Notes: generated by a model not told the origin, from the letters alone. Positions 8,441 through 17,636 are shown, counted from the stretch's first letter. The stretch is DNA of 64,000 nucleotides from AP-15 sp963747735 (GCA_963747735.1 CAVVGE010000007.1:372001-436000); one strand, 5' to 3'. Translations and numbers: made by a program.

Positions 8441-9319
8441 ATGCGGATCGCGTGTGTGGCGGTGGCCGTTTTACTGGCGGTCTTTGCCGGAACGCCGGCG
8501 CGGGCGACGCCGGTCGTGGCGAGCTCGGCCTATGTGCTGTCGGCCGATCTGACCTATCGCGGTGTCACGACCGACATTCATCCGGTCGGGCGCGTGTCCG
8601 GAGCAGCGCCGCCCGCCTACGACAAGACCCGCAAGATCGGCGCGTTCGACGAGACGATCGAGCTGAACCCGGCGAGCTTTCTCGCGCCGACGTTGCAGAT
8701 CGACGCCAGGAACGCCAAAGCCCATGCGGCCTCGGCCGGGATCGGCATCGATGCGGTGTCGGCGTCGGGCAGCACCGGCATCGGCTCGATCGGGTTGTCG
8801 CTGACGAGCGGACGCCTGTTCCCGCAGCCGCTCTCGGCGTCGGTGGCGAGCTTTCTCGACCTGTCGGTGAGCGCGACGAATATCAGGTCGAGCGCCGATT
8901 ACTCCGAAGTGTTCCCCAACCGCGCCTTTGCAACGGGCGATGCGAGCTTTGGCTCGCTTGCTCTTGCCGGCACGCTGGTCGGCGGCGTGCTGCGCTATTC
9001 CGGCGATGCGGCGCCGAACACGGTGATCTTTTCGACCCCGACCGTCACCGTGACCCTCGACAAGGAGCTCGAGACCCAACTGATCTCCTGCTCGCTCGAC
9101 TGCCGGCTCACACCCTACAGCATCACCACCGAGGCGATCGACATCAGCCTTGACAACGCGCTCGTATTCGGCCAGCGCATCTCCGGCGACATCGTTATCG
9201 GGCAGTCCTTTGCCGACCCGCCGGCACCCGTCGCCGAGCCGGGCGCATGGGCCCTGATCCTCGTCGGCGTCGCCGGAACGATCGGGCTGCGCCGCCGGAC
9301 CGCGCACGCCCCTGCCTGA
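8441..9319 (+). CDS. PEPxxWA-type CTERM sorting domain protein
   Basis: A 292-residue secreted protein with ATG 8441 after AAGGAAA. The signal peptide covers residues 1-22 (VAVAVLLAVFAG, cleavage near ARAT). The mature region of about 240 residues is predicted beta-rich and contains a single Cys-x3-Cys pair (SCSLDC). The C-terminus AEPGAWALILVGVAG followed by LRRRTAHAPA is the alphaproteobacterial variant of the PEP-CTERM signal (PEPxxWA, here with AEP). It is divergent from the PEP-CTERM gene 7255-7971 across a region with three 17-bp sites. I do not see a convincing -24/-12 element on its own strand. Confidence 0.85.
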   Translation: MRIACVAVAVLLAVFAGTPARATPVVASSAYVLSADLTYRGVTTDIHPVGRVSGAAPPAYDKTRKIGAFDETIELNPASFLAPTLQIDARNAKAHAASAGIGIDAVSASGSTGIGSIGLSLTSGRLFPQPLSASVASFLDLSVSATNIRSSADYSEVFPNRAFATGDASFGSLALAGTLVGGVLRYSGDAAPNTVIFSTPTVTVTLDKELETQLISCSLDCRLTPYSITTEAIDISLDNALVFGQRISGDIVIGQSFADPPAPVAEPGAWALILVGVAGTIGLRRRTAHAPA

Positions 9320-9390
9320 GCCGGCCGGCAACCCCCGTCCCCCCGCGCCCGCCATAAGCCGAGCTTGACCCGGCCGCGGGCCGCGTCATT

Positions 9391-9438
9391 ACATCGACGG
9401 CAGTCAAGAACGGGACATCGACGGCAGTCGAGAACGGG
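9391..9438 (+). repeat. 24-bp tandem duplication
   Basis: Two adjacent 24-bp copies starting ACATCGACGGCAGTC differ at one base (caag versus cgag). They end 15 bp before the start codon of the GMC oxidoreductase gene, so they may alter its leader. No other function is visible. Confidence 0.8.
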
Positions 9439-9453
9439 CGCCGGGAGGGGAAA

Positions 9454-11172
9454 ATGGACTACGACTATATCATTGTCGGCGGTGGCTCGGCGGGCTCGGT
9501 CATGGCCAACCGGCTGTCGGCCAAGAGCGCCAACCAGGTGCTGCTGTGCGAAGCCGGGCAGGACACGCCGCACGGCAAGGTGCCGCCCGAGATCCTCGAC
9601 AGCTATCCCGGCACCGCCTATTTCGACCCGCGCTTTCATTGGACCGAATTAAAGGTCCACACCGAAATCGTCTCGCACAACCGGCCCGAGGTGGACCGCC
9701 CGCCGTTGCGCAAATACGAGCAGGCGCGGGTGTTGGGCGGCGGCTCGTCGATCAACGGCCAGCTCGCCAACCGCGGCGCCCCCACCGATTACGACGAATG
9801 GGAAGCGCGCGGCGCCGCGGGGTGGAATTGGAACGCGGTCCTCCCCTATTTCAAAAAGGTCGAGCGCGACATGGATTTCGACGGGCCTTGGCACGGCAAG
9901 GAAGGCCGCATCCCGGTCCGCCGCATCTTTCCCGACATGTGGAGCGGCCACGCCAAGGCTGTTGCGAAAGCGTTCGAAAATGCCGGCTTCCCCTATGTCC
10001 AGGACCAGAACGGCGAGTTCCAGGACGGCTATTTCCCGATCACGATCTCAAACCTCTACGACCGGCGGGTGTCGGCGGCGATCGGCTATTTGGATCCGGG
10101 GACGCGGCTGCGCGGCAATCTGACGATCTCGGCCGAGACCGAGGTCAAGGGGCTCGTGTTCGAGGGCACGCGCTGTGTCGGGGTGAAGGCGCTCGTCCAA
10201 GGCAAGGAAACCGAGTTCCGCGTAAATATGTCCCGGGGCGAGGTCGTCGTGTCGTCGGGGGCGATCCATTCGCCGGCACACCTGCTGCGCGCCGGGATCG
10301 GCCCGGCCGGCGATTTGCGCGATCTCGGCATCGAAATCGTGGCCAATGTGCCGGGGGTCGGCCAGCGGCTGATGGACCATCCGTCGATCTCGGTGTCGTC
10401 GTTTATCAAGCCCGCAGCGCGGTTGGGCGGCCTGACCCGCCGGCATATTCTTTTGGCGCTGCGCTATTCGTCGGGGATCGGCGGCGCGCCGAACGGAGAC
10501 ATGTTCGTGGCGGGGGTTTCGAAATCCGCCTGGCACGCGGTCGGCGAGCAGATCGCCTCATTGCTCGCCGCGGTCTACAAGACCTTTTCCGAAACGGGCC
10601 AGGTCAAGCTCGCCGCGCGCGACTGGCGCACCGAGCCGGTAGTCGAGTTCAACCTCCTATCCGACCGGCGCGACCTCGAACGGCTGATGGACGCCTTCCG
10701 CCGCCTCGGCGAAATGCAAGTGAGCGCCGCCCTGAGCGAGGCCACCAGCAACCCGTTTCCGGCCGCCTATACCGAGCGGGTGCGCAGGATCGGCATCGTC
10801 AATGCGAAGAATAAGCGGATCACCGACGTTATCGCCAAATTGCTCGACGGCCCGGCTTGGCTGCGCCAATACGTCATCGAAAAGGTCATCGTCGAGGGCT
10901 ATCGCTTCGACAAATTGATGCAGGACGACGACGCGCTCGAAGACTTTATCCGCAAAAACACGATCGGCGTCTGGCACGCCACCTGCACTTGCCGCATGGG
11001 GTCCGAGGACGACCCGATGGCGGTAACCGACAACGAGGGCCGGGTGCGCGGGGTCGCCGGCCTGCGCGTCGTCGACGCCTCGCTCTTCCCGTGCGTCCCC
11101 TGCGCCAACACCAACTTCCCCACCCTGATGACCGCCGAAAAAATCGCCGCCGCGATGGTGTCGGCCGGGTAA
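9454..11172 (+). CDS. GMC family FAD-dependent oxidoreductase
   Basis: A 572-residue flavoprotein of the glucose-methanol-choline family, which oxidises alcohols to aldehydes with FAD. The dinucleotide-binding motif VGGGSAGSVMANRL is at the N-terminus. The GMC signature region follows (ARVLGGGSSINGQLANRG). The C-terminal catalytic pair appears as His508 in VWHATCTCRMG and Asn552/Asn554 in NTNFPTLM. Start ATG 9454 follows GGGAGGGG. No signal peptide or cytochrome partner is seen, and the substrate cannot be inferred. The family is often annotated choline dehydrogenase-like, but that should not be taken literally. Confidence 0.9.
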   Translation: MDYDYIIVGGGSAGSVMANRLSAKSANQVLLCEAGQDTPHGKVPPEILDSYPGTAYFDPRFHWTELKVHTEIVSHNRPEVDRPPLRKYEQARVLGGGSSINGQLANRGAPTDYDEWEARGAAGWNWNAVLPYFKKVERDMDFDGPWHGKEGRIPVRRIFPDMWSGHAKAVAKAFENAGFPYVQDQNGEFQDGYFPITISNLYDRRVSAAIGYLDPGTRLRGNLTISAETEVKGLVFEGTRCVGVKALVQGKETEFRVNMSRGEVVVSSGAIHSPAHLLRAGIGPAGDLRDLGIEIVANVPGVGQRLMDHPSISVSSFIKPAARLGGLTRRHILLALRYSSGIGGAPNGDMFVAGVSKSAWHAVGEQIASLLAAVYKTFSETGQVKLAARDWRTEPVVEFNLLSDRRDLERLMDAFRRLGEMQVSAALSEATSNPFPAAYTERVRRIGIVNAKNKRITDVIAKLLDGPAWLRQYVIEKVIVEGYRFDKLMQDDDALEDFIRKNTIGVWHATCTCRMGSEDDPMAVTDNEGRVRGVAGLRVVDASLFPCVPCANTNFPTLMTAEKIAAAMVSAG

Positions 11173-11199
11173 TCGGCCGATCCGTGACAGCGTCTGGCC

Positions 11200-11460
11200 A
11201 TGCCGACAGTCAGCACCTTTTACGGCATCACCATCCGCATGTATCACCGTGACCACGAGCCGGCGCATTTCCACGTGTTCTATCAGGGCAACGAGGCGAA
11301 GATAGACATTGAAAACCTAAGGCTGATGGCCGGGTATCTGCCCCGCCGCGCCCTCGGACTTGCGCTCGACTGGGCGGAGCTGCACCGGAATGAGCTTCGG
11401 GCCAATTGGGCGCTTGCGCAGCAGCGCCGGCCAATCAGCAACATCGAGCCGTTGGAGTAA
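11200..11460 (+). CDS. DUF4160 domain protein
   Basis: An 86-residue small protein with the DUF4160 pattern: ITIRMYHRDHEPAHFHVFY near the N-terminus and a C-terminal helix ending in a Trp-Ala segment. It is followed after 5 bp by a DUF2442 protein. DUF4160 and DUF2442 proteins commonly occur as adjacent pairs and have been suspected of being toxin-antitoxin-like modules. The molecular role is not established. Confidence 0.82.
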   Translation: MPTVSTFYGITIRMYHRDHEPAHFHVFYQGNEAKIDIENLRLMAGYLPRRALGLALDWAELHRNELRANWALAQQRRPISNIEPLE

Positions 11461-11465
11461 ATGAG

Positions 11466-11726
11466 ATGATGCCCCGTGTTGTAAAAGTCGCCGCGCTTCC
11501 GCAATACCGGCTCCATGTCGAATTTGATGATGGGGTGGCGGGCACGATCGACCTGTCCGGCGAGCTCGATGGCGAGGTGTTCCAACCCTTGCGAGACAAG
11601 GCAACATTTCGCCAAGTGATGGTGGACGAGTTCGGTGCAGTCTGCTGGCCGAATGGCCCGGACTTGGCGCCGGACACGATGCACAGCCAGCTTGCGCGCG
11701 AGCCCACCACCCTGCCGCGGCAGTGA
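11466..11726 (+). CDS. DUF2442 domain protein
   Basis: An 86-residue partner of the DUF4160 gene. Two adjacent ATGs (11466 and 11469) follow a GGAG at 11453-11456. The protein MPRVVKVAALPQYRLHVEF, then a DDGV-Ldls turn, and ending with WPNGPDLAPDTMH, is typical of DUF2442. The upstream frame is open but lies within the DUF4160 gene, so the short start is preferred. The function is unknown; probably cotranscribed with its neighbour. Confidence 0.82.
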   Translation: MMPRVVKVAALPQYRLHVEFDDGVAGTIDLSGELDGEVFQPLRDKATFRQVMVDEFGAVCWPNGPDLAPDTMHSQLAREPTTLPRQ

Positions 11727-11838
11727 CCACCGCTCGACACCCATGGCGGCCTTTCGTACATGCTATTCCGGTTAGTTTTGGAGCTACGATGTGAGCAGGG
11801 GTACGGCTTCGCGGCTAGGAGCGTGAAGGACGGAGATC

Positions 11839-11955
11839 TTGCCAGACAACTCAGGCACGGTGTTCATCAGCTATACCCATGACAGCCCCGAGCACGCGGA
11901 CGAGGTTTTGTATGGGGGTTATGGGGGGTTTAGGGGTATGGGGACAGTTTACTAA
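11839..11955 (+). pseudogene. Truncated SEFIR/TIR-like domain protein (5' remnant)
   Basis: A TTG start at 11839 follows GGAG (11832-11835). It opens a frame whose first 24 residues (TVFISYTHDSPEHADEVL core) are the beginning of a SEFIR/TIR-type signalling or defence domain. After about 11913 the sequence turns into an unrelated G/T-rich run and stops at 11953-11955, so only the first strand and helix remain. The join is followed by GGGGACAGTTTACTAA, a sequence style I associate with the edges of REP-type elements (unverified). It looks like the scar of a deletion or insertion. The rest of 11727-12109 shows no gene. Confidence 0.6.
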
Positions 11956-12109
11956 ATGGCCAAAAAAGCGATGCGGTTTATCCCCCCCGGCAAGTCCGCG
12001 TTCGTGCGCGGCATCGTGCACGTTGCAGCAAGCAGCATTTGGGCCGCATCGCGCTTGGCCTCGGCGGCGGCCTCTCGCTAGGATGCCGCGCGCGAAAGGG
12101 AGGCGATTG

Positions 12110-13123
12110 ATGCGGTTTCGGGATTTTCGATCATTTGGACGATAGCGGGCGGCCGCTCGACAAGCATTTCGAGGACCGGCTGCAGCTCGTCGAGGCGTAC
12201 GATCGGGCGGGGTTCTACGGCTATCACCTGGCCGAGCACCACAACACGCCCTTGGGCTATGCGCCCTCGCCGAGCGTCTTTCTGGCGGCGGTGGCGCAGC
12301 GCACCCGGCAGTTGCGTTTCGGCCCGATGGTCTATCTGCTGCCGCTCTACCATCCGCTGCGCCTCGTCGACGAGATCTGCATGCTCGACCAGATGTCGGG
12401 CGGGCGTTTTCTCTACGGCGTCGGGCGTGGCATCTCGCCGGTCGAGGTCGGCTTTTACGGTGTCGATTTCGACACCGGTGCGGCGCAGTTCCGCGAGGCG
12501 TTCGAGGCGATCCGCATCGGGCTCGCCGAGGACGAGCTGACCTTTCACGGCAAGTTCTACGATTTCGACCACGTGCCGATGGTCATGAAGCCGTTCCAGC
12601 AGCCGATGCCGGTGTGGTACGGGCTCGGCAACCCGGCGAGCGTGCCTGGGCCGCGCAGTACGCCGCCAACACGGTGACGCGCCGGCCGCCCCAGCAGGTG
12701 CGCGCGATCACCGACAGCTACCGCGCCGAATGGCAAAAGCTCGGCCGCACGCAAGCCGATCTGCCGCTCCTCGGGGTCAACCGCCACATCATCATCGCCG
12801 ACACCGAGGCAGACGCGCTCGATACCGCGCGGCGCGGCTATCCGGCCTGGCGCCACCATATGGGCCTGCTGTGGCACAAATATAACGTGCCGTTCCCGCT
12901 CGAAGCGGCACTGCCCGAGGATTGGCGCGAATTGCAAAAGCATGGCGACGCGATCGCCGGGACACCGGCCCAGGTGCGCGACTATATCGCGCGCGAGATC
13001 GAGGCGGCCGGCGTCAATTACTATGTCTGCGACTTTGCCTTCGGCACGATCAGCCAGGCCGAGGCGATGCGCTCGATCGAATTGTTTGCGCGCGAGGTGA
13101 TGCCGGCCTTTGCCGACGCTTGA
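12110..13123 (+). pseudogene. LLM class flavin-dependent oxidoreductase, two frameshifts
   Basis: A luciferase-like monooxygenase of about 337 residues that would use FMNH2 and O2. ATG 12110 follows AAAGGGAGG. The true N-terminus (MRFGIFDHLDDSGRPL) is recovered only if one T is removed from the TTT at 12116-12118. A second lesion near 12643 (one base missing) is needed to join GLGNPASV to AWAAQYAAN, after which the original frame continues to 13123. Conserved features are intact on both sides: HLAEHHNTP, LPLYHPLRLVDEICMLDQ, GGRFLYGVGRG. It precedes a dienelactone hydrolase by 17 bp. It may be an inactivated gene or a sequence error. Confidence 0.82.
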
Positions 13124-13140
13124 AAAAGGGAGGGTCAGTC

Positions 13141-13803
13141 ATGGGCCAGATGATCGAATTTGCGCGACCGGATGGCGGGGCGACCAAGGGCTATCTGGCG
13201 CTGGCGGGGCATGGACGGCCGGGGGTCGTCGTGATCCAGGAGTGGTGGGGCCTCAACGACCAGATCTGCGGCGTCGCCGACCGGTTTGCCCGCGCCGGCT
13301 GGAACGCGCTCGCGCCCGACCTCTACAAGGGCCGCCTGACCGCCAAGCCCGACGAAGCCAGCCATCTGATGGAGGGCCTCGATTTCCCGGGGGCGACGCA
13401 CCAGGATTTGCGCGGGGCGACGCAACACCTGAAAAAACAGAGCGGCAAGGTCGCGGTGATGGGGTTCTGCATGGGCGGGGCATTGACCGTTGCCGCCGCG
13501 GTGCACATTCCCGAGGCCGATGCCGCAGTGTGCTTTTACGGCATCCCGCCCAAGGACTTTGCCGACCCGGCCAAGATCCGCCTCCCGTTCCAGGGCCATT
13601 TTGCCAACAGGGACGATTGGTGCACCCCCGCCGCGGTCAACGACCTCGAAGCGGCGATGAAAGGGGCCGGCGCCCGTTCCGAGATTTACCGCTACGACGC
13701 CGCCCACGCCTTTTTCAACGAGCGCAGCGCCGCCTATGACGTCGCCTGCGCCAACCAGGCTTGGGACCGGATGTCGGGCTTTTTGAAATCCGCGATCGGC
13801 TAG
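13141..13803 (+). CDS. Dienelactone hydrolase family protein
   Basis: A 220-residue alpha/beta hydrolase that opens lactone or ester bonds; the family includes carboxymethylenebutenolidase of the chlorocatechol pathway. The Cys-Asp-His triad is visible as Cys110 in GFCMGG, Asp158 in NRDDW and His189 in DAAHAFFN. The N-terminal VIQEWWGLN loop is characteristic. ATG 13141 follows AAAGGGAGGG. It lies 17 bp after the LLM oxidoreductase and is probably cotranscribed, consistent with a ring-cleavage or ester-degrading path. The substrate is unproven. Confidence 0.9.
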   Translation: MGQMIEFARPDGGATKGYLALAGHGRPGVVVIQEWWGLNDQICGVADRFARAGWNALAPDLYKGRLTAKPDEASHLMEGLDFPGATHQDLRGATQHLKKQSGKVAVMGFCMGGALTVAAAVHIPEADAAVCFYGIPPKDFADPAKIRLPFQGHFANRDDWCTPAAVNDLEAAMKGAGARSEIYRYDAAHAFFNERSAAYDVACANQAWDRMSGFLKSAIG

Positions 13804-13804
13804 C

Positions 13805-14156
13805 TCATGATCCGATAATATCGGATCGCCTTCGTTTCTCTTCGTCGCCCCCGCGAAAGCGGGAACCCAGGGTGCAACGCTCTGGCATCCGCCCTGGACC
13901 CCCGCCCTTCGAGCGTGTGAAGAAATTGCTCTTTCCAAGAAACGTCATTCCGGGGCGGCCCGAAGGGCCGAGCCCGGAACCCAAGAACACCTGAATTTCC
14001 AATATGTTCGACGTCCGGTGTTCATAGGTTCCGGGCTCGCGGCCCTTCGACAGGCTCAGGAGTGCCCGCGCCCCGGAATGACGACGTGTGGCATTTTTTC
14101 ACACGCTCCTTCGCGGGGGCGACAAGAACAAATGATCACGCTTGATAGGATCATGC
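13805..14156. repeat. Long nested palindromic element (MITE-like)
   Basis: The gap between the hydrolase and HNH genes folds on itself almost completely. Paired arms from outside in are: CATGATCC (13806-) with GGATCATG (to 14154); TCGCCCCCGCGAA (13845-13857) with its complement at 14110-14122; GAGCGTGTGAAG with CTTTTTTCACACGCTC-like sequence; CGTCATTCCGGGGC with GCCCCGGAATGACG; and GAACACC with GGTGTTC around the centre near 14000. There is no open reading frame. It may be a non-autonomous mobile element or a strong bidirectional transcription barrier. Confidence 0.7.
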
Positions 14157-14227
14157 TTTTAGCCCACCCCGAACAGGCCGGGTAAGGTCCGGCCGCCGGG
14201 GGTTAAGGTCCGGCCGGTGCGCGACGC

Positions 14228-14791
14228 TCAGTTGGGGTCGAGCTCGGTGTCCCAATAGAGGTAGTCGCGCCAGCTTTCGTGCAGGTAGTTGGGCGGAAAG
14301 GCGCGGCCGTTCTGCTGCAAGAGATGGGTCGTCGGCTGGATCGGGCGATGGCGCGGATACATCCCGCTCTCGCGCGGCAAGCGGTTACCCTTCAACAGGT
14401 TGCAGGTGCCGCAGGCGGTGACGACATTGGCCCACACCGTGCGCCCGCCGCGCGAGCGCGGCACCAGGTGGTCGAAGGTTAGATCGTGCGACGGATAGGG
14501 GTCGCCGCAATATTGGCAGGTAAAACGGTCGCGCAAAAACACGTTGAACCGGGTAAAGGCCGGGTGGCGCGCCGCCGGCACATATTCCTTGAGCGAGACG
14601 ACGCTCGGCAGCTGCATCTCCAAGGACGGGCTGCGCACGCGCACGTCATAGCAGTCGATGATGTTGACCCGGTCGAGGAACACGGCCTTGATCGCGTCCT
14701 GCCAGGACCACAGCGACAGCGGAAAATAGCTCAGCGGGCGAAAATCCGCGTTCAACACCAGGGCCGGGCAGTTGTCCAGGCCAGCCATCAT
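14228..14791 (-). CDS. HNH endonuclease
   Basis: A 187-residue stand-alone HNH nuclease. Two zinc-binding Cys pairs (Cys92/Cys95 and Cys127/Cys130) bracket the nuclease core TFDHLVPRSRGG, with catalytic His108 and Asn122. The N-terminal half (VLNADFRPLSYFPLSLWSW) is the conserved extension of this chromosomal alphaproteobacterial family. Either of two adjacent Met codons (14791 or 14788) could be the start. It is a single gene, convergent with nothing nearby, and its biological role is uncertain (DNA repair or restriction-like). No methylase or phage context is present. Confidence 0.88.
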   Translation of the reverse strand: MMAGLDNCPALVLNADFRPLSYFPLSLWSWQDAIKAVFLDRVNIIDCYDVRVRSPSLEMQLPSVVSLKEYVPAARHPAFTRFNVFLRDRFTCQYCGDPYPSHDLTFDHLVPRSRGGRTVWANVVTACGTCNLLKGNRLPRESGMYPRHRPIQPTTHLLQQNGRAFPPNYLHESWRDYLYWDTELDPN

Positions 14792-14898
14792 CGATCAGCC
14801 GTCCTCGCCGCCTTCGGTCGCGCCGACGCGGCGCGCGCTCGCGCCGGCTTGATAGCGGATCGCCGGACCGGGGACAACATTCGCAAAAGTTTCGCCGA

Positions 14899-15798
14899 TC
14901 ACCGCGTCGGGATCGGCTTTTCCCCATGGTAATCGTAAAAGCCGCGGCCGGTCTTGCGCCCGAGCCAGCCGGCTTCGACATATTTGACGAGCAGCGGGCA
15001 GGGCCGGTATTTGCTGTCTGCGAGCCCCTCATACAGCACCTGCATGACCGAAAGGCAGGTGTCGAGCCCGATAAAATCGGCGAGCTCGAGCGGCCCCATC
15101 GGGTGGTTGGCGCCGAGCTTCATCGCAATGTCGATCGCCTCGACTGAGCCGACCCCCTCATAGAGCGTGTAAACCGCCTCGTTGACCATCGGCAGCAGGA
15201 TGCGGTTGACGATAAAAGCCGGGTAATCCTCGGCCGCGACCGGGGTCTTGCCGAGCTTCAGCACCAATTCGAGGGTCAGCGCATAGGTTTCCTCGTCGGT
15301 GGCGATGCCGCGGATCAGCTCGACCAGGCTCATCACCGGCACCGGGTTCATAAAGTGCATGCCGATAAACTTGCCGGGCCGGTCGGTGGCGGCGGCGAGC
15401 CTGGTGATCGAGATCGACGATGTGTTGGTCGCGATCAATGCGTCGGAACGCAGCGCCGGGGTCAGGTTTTTGAAGATTTCGCGCTTGACCGCCTCCTTTT
15501 CGGTCGCCGCCTCGATCACCATGTCGCAATCGCCAAAGAGCGCGAAGTCGAGGCCGGTGCTGATGCGCGCCATGGCCGCTTCCTTGTCCTCCTCGCGCAC
15601 CGTGCCGCGCGCCACCTGGCGCGACAGGTTGCGCTCGATCACGCCACGGCCGCGCTCGAGTGCTGCATCGTTGACATCGGTCATCGCCACGTCGAGCCCG
15701 GCAAGCGCGCAGACATGGGCGATGCCGCTGCCCATCTGGCCGGCGCCGACGACGCCGATTCGCCGCAGCCGATCGACCGGCACCGGCACCGCGCTCAC
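14899..15798 (-). CDS. hbd: 3-hydroxybutyryl-CoA dehydrogenase
   Basis: A 299-residue NAD(P)-dependent enzyme that oxidises 3-hydroxyacyl-CoA to 3-oxoacyl-CoA in short-chain fatty acid or butanoate metabolism. The N-terminal Rossmann motif GVVGAGQMGSGIAH and the central catalytic region GMHFMNPVPVMSLVE (catalytic His) are intact. The C-terminal domain has NRILLPMVNEA and GANHPMGPLELADF. The length matches the family. Its ATG overlaps the stop of etfA by 4 bp (ATGA), so it is the third gene of an etfB-etfA-hbd operon and probably passes electrons via ETF to the quinone pool. Confidence 0.94.
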   Translation of the reverse strand: MSAVPVPVDRLRRIGVVGAGQMGSGIAHVCALAGLDVAMTDVNDAALERGRGVIERNLSRQVARGTVREEDKEAAMARISTGLDFALFGDCDMVIEAATEKEAVKREIFKNLTPALRSDALIATNTSSISITRLAAATDRPGKFIGMHFMNPVPVMSLVELIRGIATDEETYALTLELVLKLGKTPVAAEDYPAFIVNRILLPMVNEAVYTLYEGVGSVEAIDIAMKLGANHPMGPLELADFIGLDTCLSVMQVLYEGLADSKYRPCPLLVKYVEAGWLGRKTGRGFYDYHGEKPIPTR

Positions 15799-16739
15799 TG
15801 GCGGCGTTCCAGCTCGGCGGCAAGCTCGGGCAAGACCTTGAACAGATCGCCGACGAGGCCGTAATCGGCGATCTGAAAGATCGGCGCCTCCTCGTCCTTG
15901 TTGATCGCGACGATGACCTTCGAATCCTTCATCCCGGCGAGATGCTGGATCGCCCCCGAAATCCCGACCGCGATATAGAGCTCGGGTGCGACGATTTTGC
16001 CGGTCTGGCCGACCTGGTAGTCGTTCGGGACAAAGCCGGCATCGACCGCGGCGCGCGAGGCGCCGACCGCCGCGCCGAGCTTGTCGGCAACCGCTTCCAG
16101 CAGATGAAAATTGTCGCCCGATTGCATGCCGCGCCCACCTGAAATGATGACCCTGGCGCTGGTCAGCTCCGGCCGCTCCGATTTCGACAATTCGGCCCCG
16201 ACAAACTCGGAGAGCCCGGCGTCAGGCGTCGAGGCTACCGTCGCGATCGGCGCATTGCCGCCGGTCGCGGCACCCGGTGGAAAGGCGGTGCCGCGCACCG
16301 TGATGACCTTGACCGGGTCTTTCGATTGCACCGTCTGCAGCGCGTTGCCGGCATAGATCGGGCGCACAAAGGTGTCGGGCGAGACAACGGCGCTGATGTC
16401 GGAAATTTGCATCACGTCGAGCAATGCCGCCACCCGCGGCATCAAATTCTTGCCCGCCGTCGTCGCCGGGGCCAACAGATGCGAATAGCTCTTGGCGAGC
16501 TCGACGAGGAGCGGCGCCAGATTTTCGGCGAGCCCATGGTCATAGGCCGCGTCGTCGGCGAGCAGCACGTTCCTGACGCCGGCGGCTTTGGCCGCCATTT
16601 CGGCGACGGCGCGGCAATCCTTGCCGGCAACCAAAATATCGGCCTCGCCGGGTGAAATCTCGGCGGCCGCGGCGAGCGCGTTCAGGGTCGCGGGCTTCAA
16701 CGCCCGATTGTCGTGCTCGGCAACGACGAGAGCGGCCAT
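15795..16739 (-). CDS. etfA: Electron transfer flavoprotein subunit alpha
   Basis: A 314-residue subunit. It binds FAD in its C-terminal domain, with the motif region SGGRGMQSGDNF, GASRAAVDAGF, and QVGQTGKIVAPELYIAVGISGAIQHLAGM. Together with EtfB it shuttles electrons from acyl-CoA dehydrogenases to ETF-quinone oxidoreductase. Its ATG overlaps the etfB stop (TGATG), and its own stop overlaps the hbd start, so all three are translationally coupled. Confidence 0.96.
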   Translation of the reverse strand: MAALVVAEHDNRALKPATLNALAAAAEISPGEADILVAGKDCRAVAEMAAKAAGVRNVLLADDAAYDHGLAENLAPLLVELAKSYSHLLAPATTAGKNLMPRVAALLDVMQISDISAVVSPDTFVRPIYAGNALQTVQSKDPVKVITVRGTAFPPGAATGGNAPIATVASTPDAGLSEFVGAELSKSERPELTSARVIISGGRGMQSGDNFHLLEAVADKLGAAVGASRAAVDAGFVPNDYQVGQTGKIVAPELYIAVGISGAIQHLAGMKDSKVIVAINKDEEAPIFQIADYGLVGDLFKVLPELAAELERRQ

Positions 16740-17488
16740 CAGATCACCCTGGCTTCGGTCTTGAGCTTATCGACCAATTCCTCGACCGAGGCGACCTTAT
16801 GCCCGCCTTCGCGCTTTGGCGGCTCCTCGACCTTGAGCACGACAAGGCGCGGCGCTGCATCGACACCGAGCGCCTCGGGCGTCGTCACCGCGATCGGCTT
16901 TTTCTTGGCGCGCATGATGTTGGGGAGCGAGGCATAGCGCGGCTCGTTGAGGCGGAGGTCGGTGGTGACGACCGCCGGCAATTTGATCGACAGGGTTTCG
17001 AGCCCGCCATCGACCTCGCGCGTGACCTGGGCGCGGCCGTCGGCGATGACGAGCTTGGAGGCAAAGGTCGCCTGCGGCCAGCCGAGCAATGCCGACAGCA
17101 TTTGCCCCGTCTGGTTGCAATCGTCGTCGATCGCTTGCTTGCCGATAATCACGATTTCCGGCTTTTCGTCGAGGATCACCGCTTTCAGCAATTTGGCGAC
17201 GGCGAGCGGCTGCAATTCGGCCTGGGTCTCGACCAGGACGCCGCGATCCGCACCCATGGCGAGCGCGGTGCGGATCGTCTCCTGGCATTGTGCGGCGCCG
17301 AGCGACACGGCGATGACCTCGCTCACAGTCCCGGCCTCGCGCAACCGCAGCGCCTCCTCGACGGCGATCTCGTCGAACGGGTTCATCGACATCTTGACAT
17401 TGGCGGTCTCGACCCCGGTCTTGTCCGCCTTGACCCGGATCTTGACGTTGTAGTCGATGACCCGCTTGACCGCGACCAGCGCTTTCAT
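16739..17488 (-). CDS. etfB: Electron transfer flavoprotein subunit beta
   Basis: A 249-residue AMP-binding subunit starting MKALVAVKRVIDYNVKIRVK. Conserved segments include NPFDEIAVEEALRL, KPEIVIIGKQAIDDDCNQTG, LGWPQATFASK and a C-terminal tail with the RLVVLKVEEPPKREGG region. It is the first gene of the operon, with an acceptable ribosome binding site GAGAAGGACGAG before ATG 17488. No clear promoter can be assigned in the 17489-17636 leader. Confidence 0.96.
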   Translation of the reverse strand: MKALVAVKRVIDYNVKIRVKADKTGVETANVKMSMNPFDEIAVEEALRLREAGTVSEVIAVSLGAAQCQETIRTALAMGADRGVLVETQAELQPLAVAKLLKAVILDEKPEIVIIGKQAIDDDCNQTGQMLSALLGWPQATFASKLVIADGRAQVTREVDGGLETLSIKLPAVVTTDLRLNEPRYASLPNIMRAKKKPIAVTTPEALGVDAAPRLVVLKVEEPPKREGGHKVASVEELVDKLKTEARVI

Positions 17489-17636
17489 CTCGTCCTTCTC
17501 CAGAGGGCGGCGTGCCGCCCGGCTTCAGGCGGGCGAATTTGTGCATGCGCACCGCGGCGATGGCAAGAGCCTCGCACCGGCAAACACTTGCGCCAGATCC
17601 CGTGCTTGCCGGGCTGCGCAGGAAACTGCGCCGGGC

